DNA of 64,000 bases, taken from assembly GCA_963513935.1 (NCBI GenBank), contig OY740768.1:64832786-64896785 (forward strand). The letters are read 5' to 3'. Positions 1 through 10,585 of this stretch are shown piece after piece (positions within the stretch are counted from its first letter, which is position 1; the number at the start of each line of letters is the position of its first letter). The position numbers and the translations under genes are program-made. The notes beneath the pieces are model-generated. The model was not told the DNA's origin. It worked only from the letters and a program-made list of their open reading frames with translations, and made no database searches. This DNA is from Aphrophora alni (Eukaryota > Arthropoda > Insecta > Hemiptera > Aphrophoridae).

Positions 1-2214
1 CCCTCTAATCCCAAGCATCAAGCAATGTAGGATTATGGTGGAATGGGGGATTCTATCAAAGGCTGCTTCTAAGTCGATCATGACGGCCGCTGTCACAGCC
101 CTATCAACAAAACCACAATAAATTGACTCTGTGAAATGCAGCAGTGCGTCTACAGTGCTCCTTTTTGGTCTGTATCCATATTGTTTGGGATGCAACTTTT
201 TTCCATTTTCTAATCTCCAAACCAACCGGTTATTGATGATTCTTTCCATAAGCTTCCCTAGACAAGATGTTAGGGATATTGGTCTGTATGAATTTGGCAG
301 TGTGGGGTTTTTTTGGGGTTTCAAGATAGGAATAATTGTTGCAACTTTCCAGTTTTGTGGAATGTTTCCTGTATACCAGATACTGTTGAAGTAGGAAAGG
401 ATTCGTTCAAGAAGTTCTGAGGTTAGGTTTGACAGCATGGAGTTGTGGATGTTATCTTCTCCTGGGGCAGTATTCCGTATCTCAGATATGGCTTGCGAAA
501 GTTCATCCATTGTCAATGGAGAATCTGCCAAGTCTGTGTGTAGGCATAGGAGGTCGAGATTGCATGAAAGGTATTGTTCTTGTTGAGTCATGGCTTTTGG
601 GTAAGATATTGCAGTTGTTGACCTTCCCGTATACACCAGATTGAAATAATTAGCCATATCCTTGTTATCTCTTATAATTTGGTTGTCTTGGGTCATGATA
701 TAGTCTATTCTGGCACTATGTCTTCCCTCAATGCTCTTGAATCTCTTCCATGCCATGGAGGAAGGTGTATTAGAGTTAATAGAGCTTACAAACTCTCTCC
801 AGTTGTTGCGTTTTGCCTGCACAACAGCTTTCCTGCACATTGCACTTGCACGATTAAATACACTTCTACTCTCTGTATCTCGTTTTTTCATCCATTGTCT
901 TCGAGCTATTTGTCTGTCCTTTTTTAGCTTGGTGAGAGCGTCCGTCCACCAGATGTTCATTGGGCGTGTTCTTCTGTTTTTTATTTTGGGTATGCTTGCC
1001 TCTGCTGCAAACTCAATTGATTTTTCAATGTTTATTAGATGTTCTGAGTCTTGAAACTTGTATTCATCTAGCTTCTGCTTAAACAAATCCCAGTTTGCGC
1101 TCTTAATCTTATATTTTGTTTGTGGATTTGGGTCTTTACCTTCCTTGGCTGTTCTTGAGTGACGTACTTTAAAATATAACGGAAAGTGATCACTGCCCAG
1201 GTCAGGTCTCACGCACCAGTCTTCTATCAATAGAGCCAGCCTTGCAGATACAAGGGAGAGGTCGATTGTACTGAGAGATCCCGAGCTTGGAGATTGGTAG
1301 GTAGGATTTTTGCTTCTATTACAAAGAATCATCTTTTCATTTTGGATCCACTGGTGGACTATCTGTCCATTTTGATTTTCAGGTCCTTCATTCCAGCTGC
1401 GATGTCTAGCATTAAGATCACCGATGATCAGAAAATTCTGTGTTTTTGGAGCAATCTTCTCTAGTTCATGCAAAGTTATCCCCTGGTTGGGAATGTATAG
1501 ATTTATAATAGTCATTTTGAGTGATTTATTAATAGATATCTCAGCAGAGATAGCTTCTAGATGGTTCGTTGAAATCTTGATGACATTGTCTACATACAAA
1601 GATCTGTGAACAAAAATCGCCAATCCACCTCCTCTTTTGGTTTCACGGGAATGATTGATTAAATTGAAGTTGTTAATTTTAGGATGAAAAAGCTCATTGT
1701 GTGGTAGAGAAGACTCCTGGATGCATATTATCTTGGCATTTGTGGTTTCAACCTCTTGTTTGAGTTCTGCTGTTTTGTTCCTCAAGGATCTCGCGTTCCA
1801 CTGCAAAATGCCCACACTACAAGCGTCCTCAGACGTTATTGGATGGGTGTTCTGTCCATTTTTCTTCTTGCGTTCAGGAAAATTTGTTCCTAGAGAGATA
1901 TGAATTTTCAGTTGCTTTGCCTGTGCAGTTAGTTTATCTCTAGTGTCTTCAGCTGTTTTTCTGCAGGGGCACCAAATTTCTACTCTTCTGTAGCTGCTCA
2001 CTCCTCTCCTTCTCATAATTAAATACTTATCTATATTAAGTTGTGCTCTTAATGTTTTAAGATTGTCAGGGTAAGTCCATAAAATTACTTTTAGTCTTTC
2101 AGGATGTTTGCGATTTGTTAACTTGTAATCTTGTCGGCAGTTCTGAGAAGAACTTTTTTGTTTATTGCTAGTCATAAGGTTTATTTCCTTGTTTATAAGA
2201 GGGCTGAAACTCAT
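1..2214 (-). CDS. LINE ORF2 (endonuclease plus reverse transcriptase), partial at window edge
   Basis: Reading the minus strand from an ATG at 2214 (another in-frame ATG lies at 2175) gives about 738 codons with no stop down to base 1, so the frame continues outside the window. An apurinic-type endonuclease comes first: ILQWNARSLRNK, IICIQESSL, RGGGLAIFV, IIGDLNARHRSWNEG, a SLSTIDLSLVS segment and SDHFPLYF, which are the expected catalytic Asn, Glu, Asp/Asn and Asp-His positions. The start of the reverse transcriptase follows: PQNWKVATIIPILKP, SYRPISLTSCLGKLMERII, QYGYRPKRSTVDAL and AVMIDLEAAFDRIP, the first catalytic Asp block. The FADD box is beyond the edge. About 70 residues with basic and Cys patches (WCPCRKT) precede the endonuclease. 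The style fits the I/Jockey group. Unlike other elements here it is open throughout, so it is probably a recent insertion. Confidence 0.93.
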   Translation of the reverse strand, partial: MSFSPLINKEINLMTSNKQKSSSQNCRQDYKLTNRKHPERLKVILWTYPDNLKTLRAQLNIDKYLIMRRRGVSSYRRVEIWCPCRKTAEDTRDKLTAQAKQLKIHISLGTNFPERKKKNGQNTHPITSEDACSVGILQWNARSLRNKTAELKQEVETTNAKIICIQESSLPHNELFHPKINNFNLINHSRETKRGGGLAIFVHRSLYVDNVIKISTNHLEAISAEISINKSLKMTIINLYIPNQGITLHELEKIAPKTQNFLIIGDLNARHRSWNEGPENQNGQIVHQWIQNEKMILCNRSKNPTYQSPSSGSLSTIDLSLVSARLALLIEDWCVRPDLGSDHFPLYFKVRHSRTAKEGKDPNPQTKYKIKSANWDLFKQKLDEYKFQDSEHLINIEKSIEFAAEASIPKIKNRRTRPMNIWWTDALTKLKKDRQIARRQWMKKRDTESRSVFNRASAMCRKAVVQAKRNNWREFVSSINSNTPSSMAWKRFKSIEGRHSARIDYIMTQDNQIIRDNKDMANYFNLVYTGRSTTAISYPKAMTQQEQYLSCNLDLLCLHTDLADSPLTMDELSQAISEIRNTAPGEDNIHNSMLSNLTSELLERILSYFNSIWYTGNIPQNWKVATIIPILKPQKNPTLPNSYRPISLTSCLGKLMERIINNRLVWRLENGKKLHPKQYGYRPKRSTVDALLHFTESIYCGFVDRAVTAAVMIDLEAAFDRIPHSTIILHCLMLGIRG

Positions 2215-2312
2215 ATGAGCAGCTACTGCTGGCGTTCAGTTCACTGTACTACGAAAGGATGTAATACAGCTATCCAGGGGCAGGACGTGGACCAACCAGC
2301 TCACCCCCACAA
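2215..2312 (-). other. Probable LINE 5' UTR abutting the Helitron
   Basis: This 98-base stretch lies between the LINE start codon and the point where Helitron helicase coding begins. On the minus strand the LINE frame is closed by a stop at 2238-2236. The helicase frame is recognisable only from codon 2313. The simplest reading is that this is LINE leader sequence and that the junction near 2311 is the insertion point. The junction was placed by eye from protein similarity, not from a target-site duplication. Confidence 0.5.
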
Positions 2313-3374
2313 TGTAAAATTATTATTTGGGATGAATGCACTATGGCACATAAACATTCGCTTGAGGCATTGGATAGGACAAAGAGGGATATAAAAAACA
2401 ATGATAAACTATTTGGCGGCACTTTGTTACAACTTTCAGGTGATTTCAGACAAACTCTTCCCGTTATTCCACGTTCAACGTACGCTGATGAAATCAATGC
2501 TTGCTTAAAATCATCGCGACTGTGGCGTAATGTTGAAAAAGTACAACTGACGATGAACATGCGTGTTCAATTGCTTCGGGATCCATCCGCCGAAACTTTC
2601 TCTAAACAACTAATAGATATTGGCGATGGGAAAGTTGCTGTACATGAAAATACTGGATGTATAAAATTACAAACAGACTTCTGCACAATCATCGACTCGC
2701 AAAATACTCTCATCGATCGCATATTTCCCGATGTACACACACAATATCAAAATCATAAGTGGTTGGCAGAAAGAGCGATTTTGTCAGCAAAAAATGTGGA
2801 CGTCAATGGATTAAATTTAAAAATACAACAGTTGTTGCCTGGGGATTTGGTGTCATACAAATCTATCGATGCAGTTTGTGATACCAACGAAACTGTGAAT
2901 TATCCAATTGAGTTTTTAAATTCATTGGATTTGCCAGGCATGCCACCACACAATTTACAATTGAAGGTTGGAGCTCCGATCATTCTACTTCGTAACTTGA
3001 ACCCACCACAGCTGTGTAATGGTACACGATTAGTAATTAAGAAATTAATGAAAAATGTCATTGAAGCCACCATTTTGAATGGGAAGTTTCGAGGCGAAAA
3101 TGTGTTGCTGCCACGAATCCCTATGATTCCTACAGATGTGCCAATTGAATTCAAACGCACTCAATTTCCAATTAGATTGGCATTCGCTATGACGATCAAT
3201 AAGTCACAAGGCCAAACATTATCTGTATGTGGCTTAGATTTGGAAACACCATGCTTTTCCCACGGACAACTTTACGTGGCATGTTCTCGCGTGGGAAAAC
3301 CATCCAGTTTATTTGTGCTGGCTAAAGACGGACTAACCAAGAATATTGTAAACTCCATTGCGCTGAGAGATTAA
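2313..3374 (+). CDS. Helitron Pif1-type DNA helicase, C-terminal part
   Basis: An open frame of about 353 codons ends at the TAA of 3372-3374. It starts inside the helicase with IIIWDECTM (Walker B, motif II). Then come LSGDFRQTLPVIP (motif III), NACLKSSRLWRNV, TMNMRVQLL, LPGDLVSYKS, GAPIILLRNLNPPQLCNGTR, FAMTINKSQGQT (motif V) and LYVACSRVG (motif VI). This order is that of the Pif1-like helicase domain of the RepHel protein of arthropod Helitrons, which unwinds DNA during rolling-circle transposition. The Walker A motif and Rep domain are missing. The frame begins exactly where the LINE ends, so the front half was probably separated by the LINE insertion and may lie left of the window. The remaining part has no stops, suggesting a young copy. 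Confidence 0.93.
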   Translation, partial: CKIIIWDECTMAHKHSLEALDRTKRDIKNNDKLFGGTLLQLSGDFRQTLPVIPRSTYADEINACLKSSRLWRNVEKVQLTMNMRVQLLRDPSAETFSKQLIDIGDGKVAVHENTGCIKLQTDFCTIIDSQNTLIDRIFPDVHTQYQNHKWLAERAILSAKNVDVNGLNLKIQQLLPGDLVSYKSIDAVCDTNETVNYPIEFLNSLDLPGMPPHNLQLKVGAPIILLRNLNPPQLCNGTRLVIKKLMKNVIEATILNGKFRGENVLLPRIPMIPTDVPIEFKRTQFPIRLAFAMTINKSQGQTLSVCGLDLETPCFSHGQLYVACSRVGKPSSLFVLAKDGLTKNIVNSIALRD

Positions 3375-3582
3375 TCTATCTTTTTTCAAACTGTCATAAT
3401 TAATAAAGAATTGTTGTAATTTAAAATATATTCGTAAAGTTAATAAAGATTAATTTATTAACCTAAATAAAGTATACTTTAATTATTTGCAACGTCTTCG
3501 ATTATAAGTACATCCCCGCACACTTATAGTAAATAGTTATTTTTATTAAACTAAAAAAATGTTTTCTAAAAAAAATATAAAT

Positions 3583-3611
3583 GGCAAAACAACGTTTGCC
3601 GGGTCTGCTAG
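3583..3611 (+). mobile_element. Helitron 3' terminus: hairpin plus CTAG end
   Basis: A short palindrome with GGCAAA and TTTGCC arms (3583-3588 and 3595-3600) around a 6-base loop is followed 7 bases later by CTAG at 3608-3611 and then a T. A subterminal hairpin just before a CTRR end, with insertion between A and T, defines Helitron 3' ends. Its position 209 bp after the helicase stop, downstream in the same orientation, supports the same element. Between 3375 and 3582 there is only AT-rich sequence. Confidence 0.85.
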
Positions 3612-3763
3612 TTATTATATATAAAATAACGAAATTAAAGAAAAATATTAGCAAAAAATAATATTATCTATTGCATATTATAGTAAATTATTTTATATAA
3701 AATGGAAATATATAAATTTATTAAAGTACATCAACTAATCCAAATTTTTAACACTTTGAAGGC

Positions 3764-3890
3764 TAAGCCCGAGTATAGGTCGGACAGTGCGACAGCGCTC
3801 GCCGCCGAAGCCCGAGTATACATCGGGCTGCGCTAAATAATTCTATACGATCGCGATGTCGGCATATAATCGGGTTTCGGCACTTTTGCT
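3764..3890. repeat. GC-rich short tandem or inverted motif
   Basis: The sequence AAGCCCGAGTATA occurs twice about 45 bp apart, each time followed by a TCGG-C tract. A related ATAATCGGGTTTCGGC follows. GCCCGAGTATACATCGGGC within it is also a small near-palindrome. The block is markedly more GC-rich than its surroundings, so it is likely a piece of a repeat family rather than intron sequence. No family was identified. Confidence 0.5.
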
Positions 3891-4095
3891 TAGCTAATTG
3901 GTTATTTATCTTTGCATGTCTTTGATTTTCGAATAGTCTGTGCTGTTGATATTGACTAAATATAAATATTATAAAGCTGATGCTAGGCAACGTAACACGT
4001 CTACGAGGAACGTAGCAGACGTTTGTTTAGTTCAAAGTTAGTGACTGAGTAATCAAGATTCTTTATGTTTGTTTGTTGTTTTTCTTGAATACTAA

Positions 4096-4188
<93 letters not shown>

Positions 4189-4454
4189 TAGTGAAGTGCT
4201 GTGTAGCTATTTTTGTTTGTGTGTGTATTTTACCCCTTTTCAAGACTAAGGAGTGTTGGCTGTGAGTAAAATATCTATTTACATGTATATATATTTAAAA
4301 AGATAATTTCTTTAGGTTTAAAATGATATATAATAAGTCATATATGGTAAATATAACAAATACCACAATTTTTTAAAAACATGTCCAAAACCCCCAGGCA
4401 CAGTAGGAAAGCAGCGCGTTAGAGAGTTAGGCTTCAAAGTGTTAATTGCCTTAC

Positions 4455-4503
4455 CTTATTTATCTATCACGATTTCAGTCAATTCGACCATCATCAGGAA
4501 ATT
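4455..4503 (-). ncRNA. Hammerhead-ribozyme-like motif, Penelope type
   Basis: On the minus strand the canonical core box CTGATGA (4497-4491) is followed by a short stem II (GGTC against GACT, one G-U pair) and then GAAA (4476-4473). A minimal stem III element TCGTGA and a TA cleavage-site dinucleotide come next. This is the layout of the minimal type I hammerheads in the terminal repeats of Penelope-like elements. Stem I is imperfect (CT with AG, then mismatches), so activity is doubtful. No Penelope coding sequence adjoins it. Confidence 0.5.
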
Positions 4504-4802
4504 AAAAAACATTAACACACAATACACAATACTAGCACAAACATAAGTTTCACTCCGTGTGGAGCTCATTATGAGAGTAATATGGCTCAAAATGATGTAA
4601 ATATACTTGATGACATGCCCGTCTGACTGCTCGGGCGATATGAGCAACAATTTTGTTCCTATATCTTATCTCTGTATAAATATTTATACATATTCAATTT
4701 AGTTAACGGAGAAACAAATTTGATCCATTTTCTTTTTTTTACTTGAACCTTATAATTATATATGTACATGTGAGTAAGTTTATTTGTTTTTATGTGTTAC
4801 AG

Positions 4803-5052
4803 AGCAATATATACATCTCCTATTAAAGCTCTTTCGAATCAAAAATACCGTGACTTTAAAAATGTTTTTGAAGATGAGCATAAATTAGGAAATGTAGGTC
4901 TGATTACGGGTGATGTACAACTGAACCCTAAAGCAGGCTGCCTGATCATGACAACAGAAATTCTTCGTTCAATGTTATATAAGAAAAATGAAGTAATTCG
5001 AGATTTGGAATATGTCATTTTTGATGAAGTGCATTATATCAATGATAAAGAA
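4803..5052 (+). CDS. SKIV2L: Ski2 exon: helicase motifs Ia, Ib and II
   Basis: The acceptor TGTTACAG ends at 4802; the exon starts with the last base of a codon, then [18 protein letters not shown] (motif Ia region), [26 protein letters not shown] (Ib) and [11 protein letters not shown] (motif II, DEVH, the Mg-ATP hydrolysis box). It ends in phase 0 at GAA before the consensus donor GTGAGT. RecA domain 1 of the helicase is therefore partly encoded here; the Walker A lysine lies in an upstream exon not in the window. Confidence 0.96.
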
Positions 5053-5487
5053 GTGAGTAAAGTTAATTTATTTTAATTATAAATTATAAATTCATATTCA
5101 AAATTTAAAAAATACTAGTTTTAATAAGCGTAGGTTATATTTATATAAAACACATTGGTCAATTGCTGGTCTATTGCAACAAATAATTATCTATATTATG
5201 CAATGCAGCCTTTTAAAAAAAAAAAATACTTTTTTTTTTTTTTCAGGCTGATTAGTTTGCTTTTTGTTTATTGATTAAATAAATATATTTTCTCAATTCA
5301 TCTTTTTATTTGTTTAAAATAAAATACTTAAATCTGGGTTATCGCCCCAGAAGTACTCTCCAAAGTAAAAGTGTACAATTAAAATAAGTTAAATTAGTGG
5401 AATAGTATTTTTTTTTTAATGAAACCTGTTATTTAAAATTGTTTTTGAATTAGTTGGGTAGTTTACATCACATATGTTATATCAAAT

Positions 5488-5850
5488 ATTGAAAAATTAG
5501 TTGATACTTCTTCTTTTGATATCTGGAAGTTTCAAGTAACTATTTTATTTAAAGGTTATTCCTTAGATGATGTAGTTTTAGGTATTAAAAATTTAGTTGA
5601 TAATAATGAAGAAGAATAAAAGATTGATTGAAATATGTGGTCATACATGGAAAGTAATTACTGATACAATAGATAAAAACATTTCAATCATATGCCTACC
5701 ATAAATTGTAAAAACTCCAAAGAAATTTTTGAAACTCTATGCTCAATTTTCAAAAGGATCCTAAGAATCAAAAATCCCTCCTTCTTGAACAATTCTTTAC
5801 TTTTATGTATGTAACTGGCACGAACATATCCATGTATGTTCAAAAATGTA
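5488..5850 (+). pseudogene. Copia-type gag relic
   Basis: One frame reads IEKLVDTSSFDIWKFQ, then VTILFKGYSLDDVVLGIKNL before a stop. After a gap it continues with NCKNSKEIFETLCSIFKR and, one frameshift later, QKSLLLEQFFTFMYVTGTNI. These are the start (F-W-K/LL-D-V) and the SKE-W/F-E-L to L-F-Y segments of Ty1/copia gag (UBN2-like capsid). Stops and a frameshift make it dead. No protease, integrase or LTR was found nearby, so it is a small fragment of a retrotransposon. Confidence 0.75.
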
Positions 5851-6121
5851 CCTTTTAAATTAAATTAAATGGCTTAAAACAAAGCATTAATGAAAATATG
5901 ATAATTTCTAGAATCCAGATTAAAATATTTTTAATCTATATGGGTATTTACTTCAATTTCTGGAAAAAAAACTCTGAGAAATTTAACATTTAGTTTAATG
6001 TTAGAAGACTTTAATCTAAAATTGAGTGATCGAAAATACAAGGTGTTGTAGCTTTTAAATTTAGTGAGAAAAGGTGTTATATTTGTTAAAATCCTTCTCA
6101 TATTGCTCATTTTTGTCCTAA

Positions 6122-6310
6122 TCATAATATTCTTTTATTAGTCCAAGTACACCAATTAAAGAAGTAGGCCTCAACAAAATACAACATATACATTGTAAGT
6201 TCTGTCATAAAATCAGATAGTTTATATAGTCTACAAACAGGATCACTATTGGTGATCCTGAGTGTTAGCAAATGTTTCTTGAAGTGACCGTGTCTAGTAA
6301 GTAATGCCAT
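6122..6310 (-). pseudogene. LINE RNase H-domain tail fragment
   Basis: The minus-strand peptide MALLTRHGHFKKHLLTLRIT followed by NSDPVCRLYK resembles the end of the RNase H region of I-group LINEs, where LLTGHGxFxxHLxRxxI is followed by a Cys-rich CxxC segment. The same signature occurs at 56611-56844. The second Cys is read as Tyr here and the frame soon leaves similarity, so it is a relic. Confidence 0.6.
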
Positions 6311-6940
6311 AACTTGGTTTAGTAGGTCTCTATCTATTCAGCTTCAATAACGAGTTGGTTAGTTGTTGAGCAGTGCCTTTGATAAGATTTTCTCCAGAGT
6401 AATCATGACAGCATTTACAATGTCTGTCTTTAGACAATTTTTCAATAGTTTAGGACTCATTTACATTTTGTTTAGAAGGTCGCTTGTGTACTCCCTCTAC
6501 CCATGCTTAAGCTGCACTGTAGCATTGCTCAATTAGTCACTTCATTCTCTTCCTGCTAGCACCATTTAGCCAGCTTTTCTTGTAGCAGTGGAGACTGTTT
6601 GTTCCTCTACTGTTATTTCATCCTCTGGAATTGGTCGATTTTATGAGCCTAAATCTAGGTCCTTGGAATTTTCATTTTCCAAATCCTTAGGCATTTGTTC
6701 AGTCTTTAGTATTTGTGTTTCAACATTACTATGTTTTCTTCTTGGTTTCCTTGTATTTCCGTCTTTTTCCCACAAAATGTGAGGAATTAAGAGTCCACTG
6801 AGGCAGATCCTCTTGTCTCAGTAAGGCTAATTGAAACTGGAAGGCGCCTGGTATACAGAGTTCGAATGTTAACGATCAGACTCCTCTCTTACCACACATC
6901 CATCGACATATGCTGTTCCACTTAGGATTAGGGGAAAGAG

Positions 6941-7608
6941 ACAGATTATGAGAATATTTGGAATCAAGAATAAATTAAAGTCCACATATTATGCCCAGAA
7001 CATCTTGGGACAGAAGAAGAAGAGAGATAGAAAATTAATAATAAAAAAGTGAAATACCAGCTATAGATTAGGAATGCTGGTAGTAAGAAGAAATTGGATA
7101 GGAAACAGGAAAATTGTCCAATTATACCGATGGACATTTGATCGCATTTGGTTTCCCCAGACACTACTGCAGTCCAGCAAAAATCTGGATGTACACAAAG
7201 CCCCACTCACAGAACCAAACAGACACCCCCCAGCCCCAATCATCAACCCCACAGCAACAAAAGCAACATACATATTAATATATACATCACCCCTGCCGAC
7301 ATGAGACCAGAAACCAAGACCAACAGAATTTCCGCGAACGAAGCACCACTCAACATCCAGACCCACTGCAGGACCACCCCGGTAACCTGTGCAGTTGGGA
7401 AGTAAACAGATTGTGAGATAGTTGGAGTCAAGAATAAATTAATATCTACATGTGCCCAGAGCATCTTGGGACAGAAGCAGAAGAGAGATAGAAAAGTAAA
7501 AAGTGAAACATCAGCTAAAGATTAGGCATACTAAGTGTTTCTGGTAGTAAGAAGGAATTGGATAAGAAAAGGGAAATTGTCCAATTATACCGAAGGACAT
7601 TCAATCGC
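6941..7608. repeat. Direct repeat pair of about 205 bp flanking a 260-bp GC-richer core
   Basis: Copies at 6941-7145 and 7406-7608 share long identical stretches such as TCAAGAATAAATTAA, CATCTTGGGACAGAAG, AGAGAGATAGAAAA and GTCCAATTATACCGA, in the same orientation. The core 7146-7405 is richer in C and A and can be read as low-complexity peptides rich in Thr, Pro and Asn. The layout suggests a TRIM-like mini-retrotransposon with short LTRs, or a tandem duplication. No clear TG...CA ends or primer-binding site were found. Confidence 0.6.
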
Positions 7609-7880
7609 CAGAGCCTCGTTTGCTATCACAGGGTGCACCAGTAACAAAACAATAGTTACTTATTGTGAAGGTGAAGTTGATATTTGTATGTAAGAAGCTA
7701 TAACTGTCGCATTCCATATACCTTGCACCCCTTACATTATCTAAGGAAATAAAGTATATTAAATTACTCTTAGTGTCACCTAGACCTACGAGTCATCCTA
7801 AAAGCCATTGCTTTTGTATCAGTGCTAGGTCGAAACCTCCTCTGCAAAAGTACTGACAGAAAGCAGCCGATGCTGCCTTC

Positions 7881-9000
7881 TTACTCTGATGTAGATTTAT
7901 CTAGAGGAATTTTAGGGAGGGGTTTAGTTTGATTGGTGATGATGGGGACTTGCCAAAATCCCAAATTTGCCCTGAAATAAGCAGCCTTGATAGGTTTGAA
8001 GCAGGCCTCATCGACCAGACATGCAAAGTTGTAGCCTTTGGAGTCTCCCTTAGCTAAGAGAACCTTCCATTCTATAGGCTGGGGTTTAATGAACATCTCC
8101 CATACTTGATCCAAGGACCTCTTAACAAGCTCAGTGTCAGGTTGAACAGCCTTGTCGTATTCATTATATCTTTCCTCGATCCAGTGACTAGTTTAGTATT
8201 TTCACCTAACAGATGGAATGTAAGTATGATTTTCTCCAGCCAACGCTTTGTTACTTCATTGAGGCAGGAAAGTATTAGAGGTCCTTTCTTCATGAAGCTC
8301 CCAGTAAAGATGGAAAGTTCCCATGCTCTAAATTTTGAAATTTATCCATCAGTGCATCCTCGATGTCTTCACCTTTGTTTATTTGTGAGTTTTGCATCAA
8401 GATAGGATTCTTACACGATAGCCATCTTGATGGAAAGAATGTCCCTGTAAGTCATTACTTCCTTTCCAAATGGCTCTGATACAAATATTGTGGATATGTA
8501 TCAGAGACTTGAGTCTCAACTCTAGTTTTTTTTGAGGGTGGCAGAAGTGGAGTGGTCAATTCTCCTCTACAATGTTTGACTACACCCACCCTTGCTTCAG
8601 AACAAGAGACGATTCCTGACTCCGATTTCCTCTTCTTCTTTTTCTTAACCCTCCGCCATTTGAAGGAATCCCATTCTTCACCACCTTCTTGAAGCTTTGG
8701 TTTGAGAGCCTCTCATCTTTCTTTACTGGTGAGATTAGGTCTTTTAACTTTCAGTTCACTTAGTTGCCTTATAGCACCGTCAAGTGAACCAGAAAAGCCT
8801 GGTGTATACTTGACCTTTAAGGAGTTCATCTTCCTCTCTTTCTAGAAACATTCAATGCATTCAAATTTGCAGCCTACTCTTCAATGGGTGATCCAATTGG
8901 ATGGTAGATGGCACCGCAGCCTCCAGTGTTACAGCTTGATTATTAAAATTTTGATTTTGCTTTTCTTGCTGATTCATGTAGATCCTATGAGAAGCTAGAG
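7881..9000 (-). pseudogene. Unidentified coding relic, possibly a LINE ORF1
   Basis: Minus-strand frames, broken by stops and shifts, read WRRVKKKKKRKSESG (a nuclear-signal-like basic run), VSDTYPQYLYQSHLE, an aromatic-rich WEMFIKPQPIEWKVLLAKGD and FRANLGFWQVPIITNQTKP. Basic, Ser/Pro-rich N termini followed by a compact domain are common in ORF1 proteins of I/Jockey LINEs, and a LINE RNase H scrap lies downstream on the same strand at 6122-6310. The family was not recognised with certainty; this is an inference from context. Confidence 0.3.
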
Positions 9001-10585
9001 AAAGAACTTCCAAATCAGGCAGAGATCCGCATGCCCAGGCAAGGCTATTTTCTGCCAGGAGCTCGCCTCACTGCTGGAAGCTCCGTTTGCATCTCTGCTG
9101 GATAGGTCCCGGAAACATTCACTGTATTAGGCACGGATCACACCATTAGGGTTCGGCTAAAACATAAGAATCAAGCAAGTAACATAAAAAATAATGAAAG
9201 TTATATTTGGAATCAAAACCCATCATAGATTCTGATCACAACAACTAATAAATTAGAATTTAAATTATATATATAAGAGTACTAACTGAACACCATTACC
9301 ACCACATCCTAATAATGGACTGTACATTTTTTTAACATAAAGAAAGGGTTATCTTAAAAAATTAAGGCTTTAGGCCTATTTCAAAAAAGAAATGAAATCA
9401 TTAGAATGATAAATAATGAAGTTATTAAATATTCCTTTGAGTATTATTATTATACATACAATCACCATCAAATTAAAAAAGTTCTCTTTATGGGATGGGA
9501 ATGATCATCAATGTGACAATGTTTTTGAAATATTCACCCATAATTTAAATTTTATTATTTTCTTCAATTATGTTTTATTTTCAATTTTCTAATAAATAAT
9601 GTTAAGACTAGTGACAGTAGATGAATAGCTTAATGCACACAAAAACTCAAACTCAATACCACAAACCAGGGTTTAACTTGGACAACTTTTGACAGTTTAC
9701 AAATCCAAACTGGATAAGTTTCTTGTTACAGTCTTAGATAATCTAGGACTATTTTGTTATTGCTTCTCTTTGGCAAATATTAAACCAAGGTATTAAAGGG
9801 AAAAAAAAATTAGCCTTAATATCATATTAACATCAACTAAAGTATTGCAGTCAATTATGTGGCATAAATTAATGAACAAATGAATAATATTAATGAAGGT
9901 TTCAGGTCTCTAAGAACCTTTATTGAACAGTTTATTATTATTAGGTGATTCTAATAAGAATTAAGTTTGTGAAACAAGACCTAGGCAATTTTCAATATTT
10001 GCTGTCAAATTAGAGAAAACATCACAAACTCCTAATAGCCATAATTTGTGTATCACACGAGTTATGTGGAGTGTCATTTGATTTTTAAATGCACCAATCA
10101 GAATGCAAACCACTAGGATTCTGCCAAGTAAAAAAAGTGCTACTAGATGAAAAAACTTGAGAAGGTAATTTATTCACATATTTGGAAATTAATATTTTAA
10201 AAAAGGTTATCATATTTTGCTGTATCTTCTTGTAAATATTAATGTTTACAGCTTAGACATGCAATACTCCTTTTAATGATAATTTGTTTTACATAGACAT
10301 AACATCTGCACCTACATTACATGTTCCTCAGAATGTCCTTATCCAGAAATCAATATAACATCAGAAATATGATATAACAATCTCTTAAGATGAGCTGCCA
10401 AATAATTGTAGTTTAAAATAGCTAATAAAAATGAGTAGTAAACATTTTTATAATAACAAATAATAATTATGGATAAAACATGCATATTAAAAGTGGAATA
10501 ATTTATAAACTAATGTTTGAAAGGTAAGGTTCGGACTAATTGCTTATTAGTTAGTCCAAGAATAATTTTATCAACAAATTAACCT

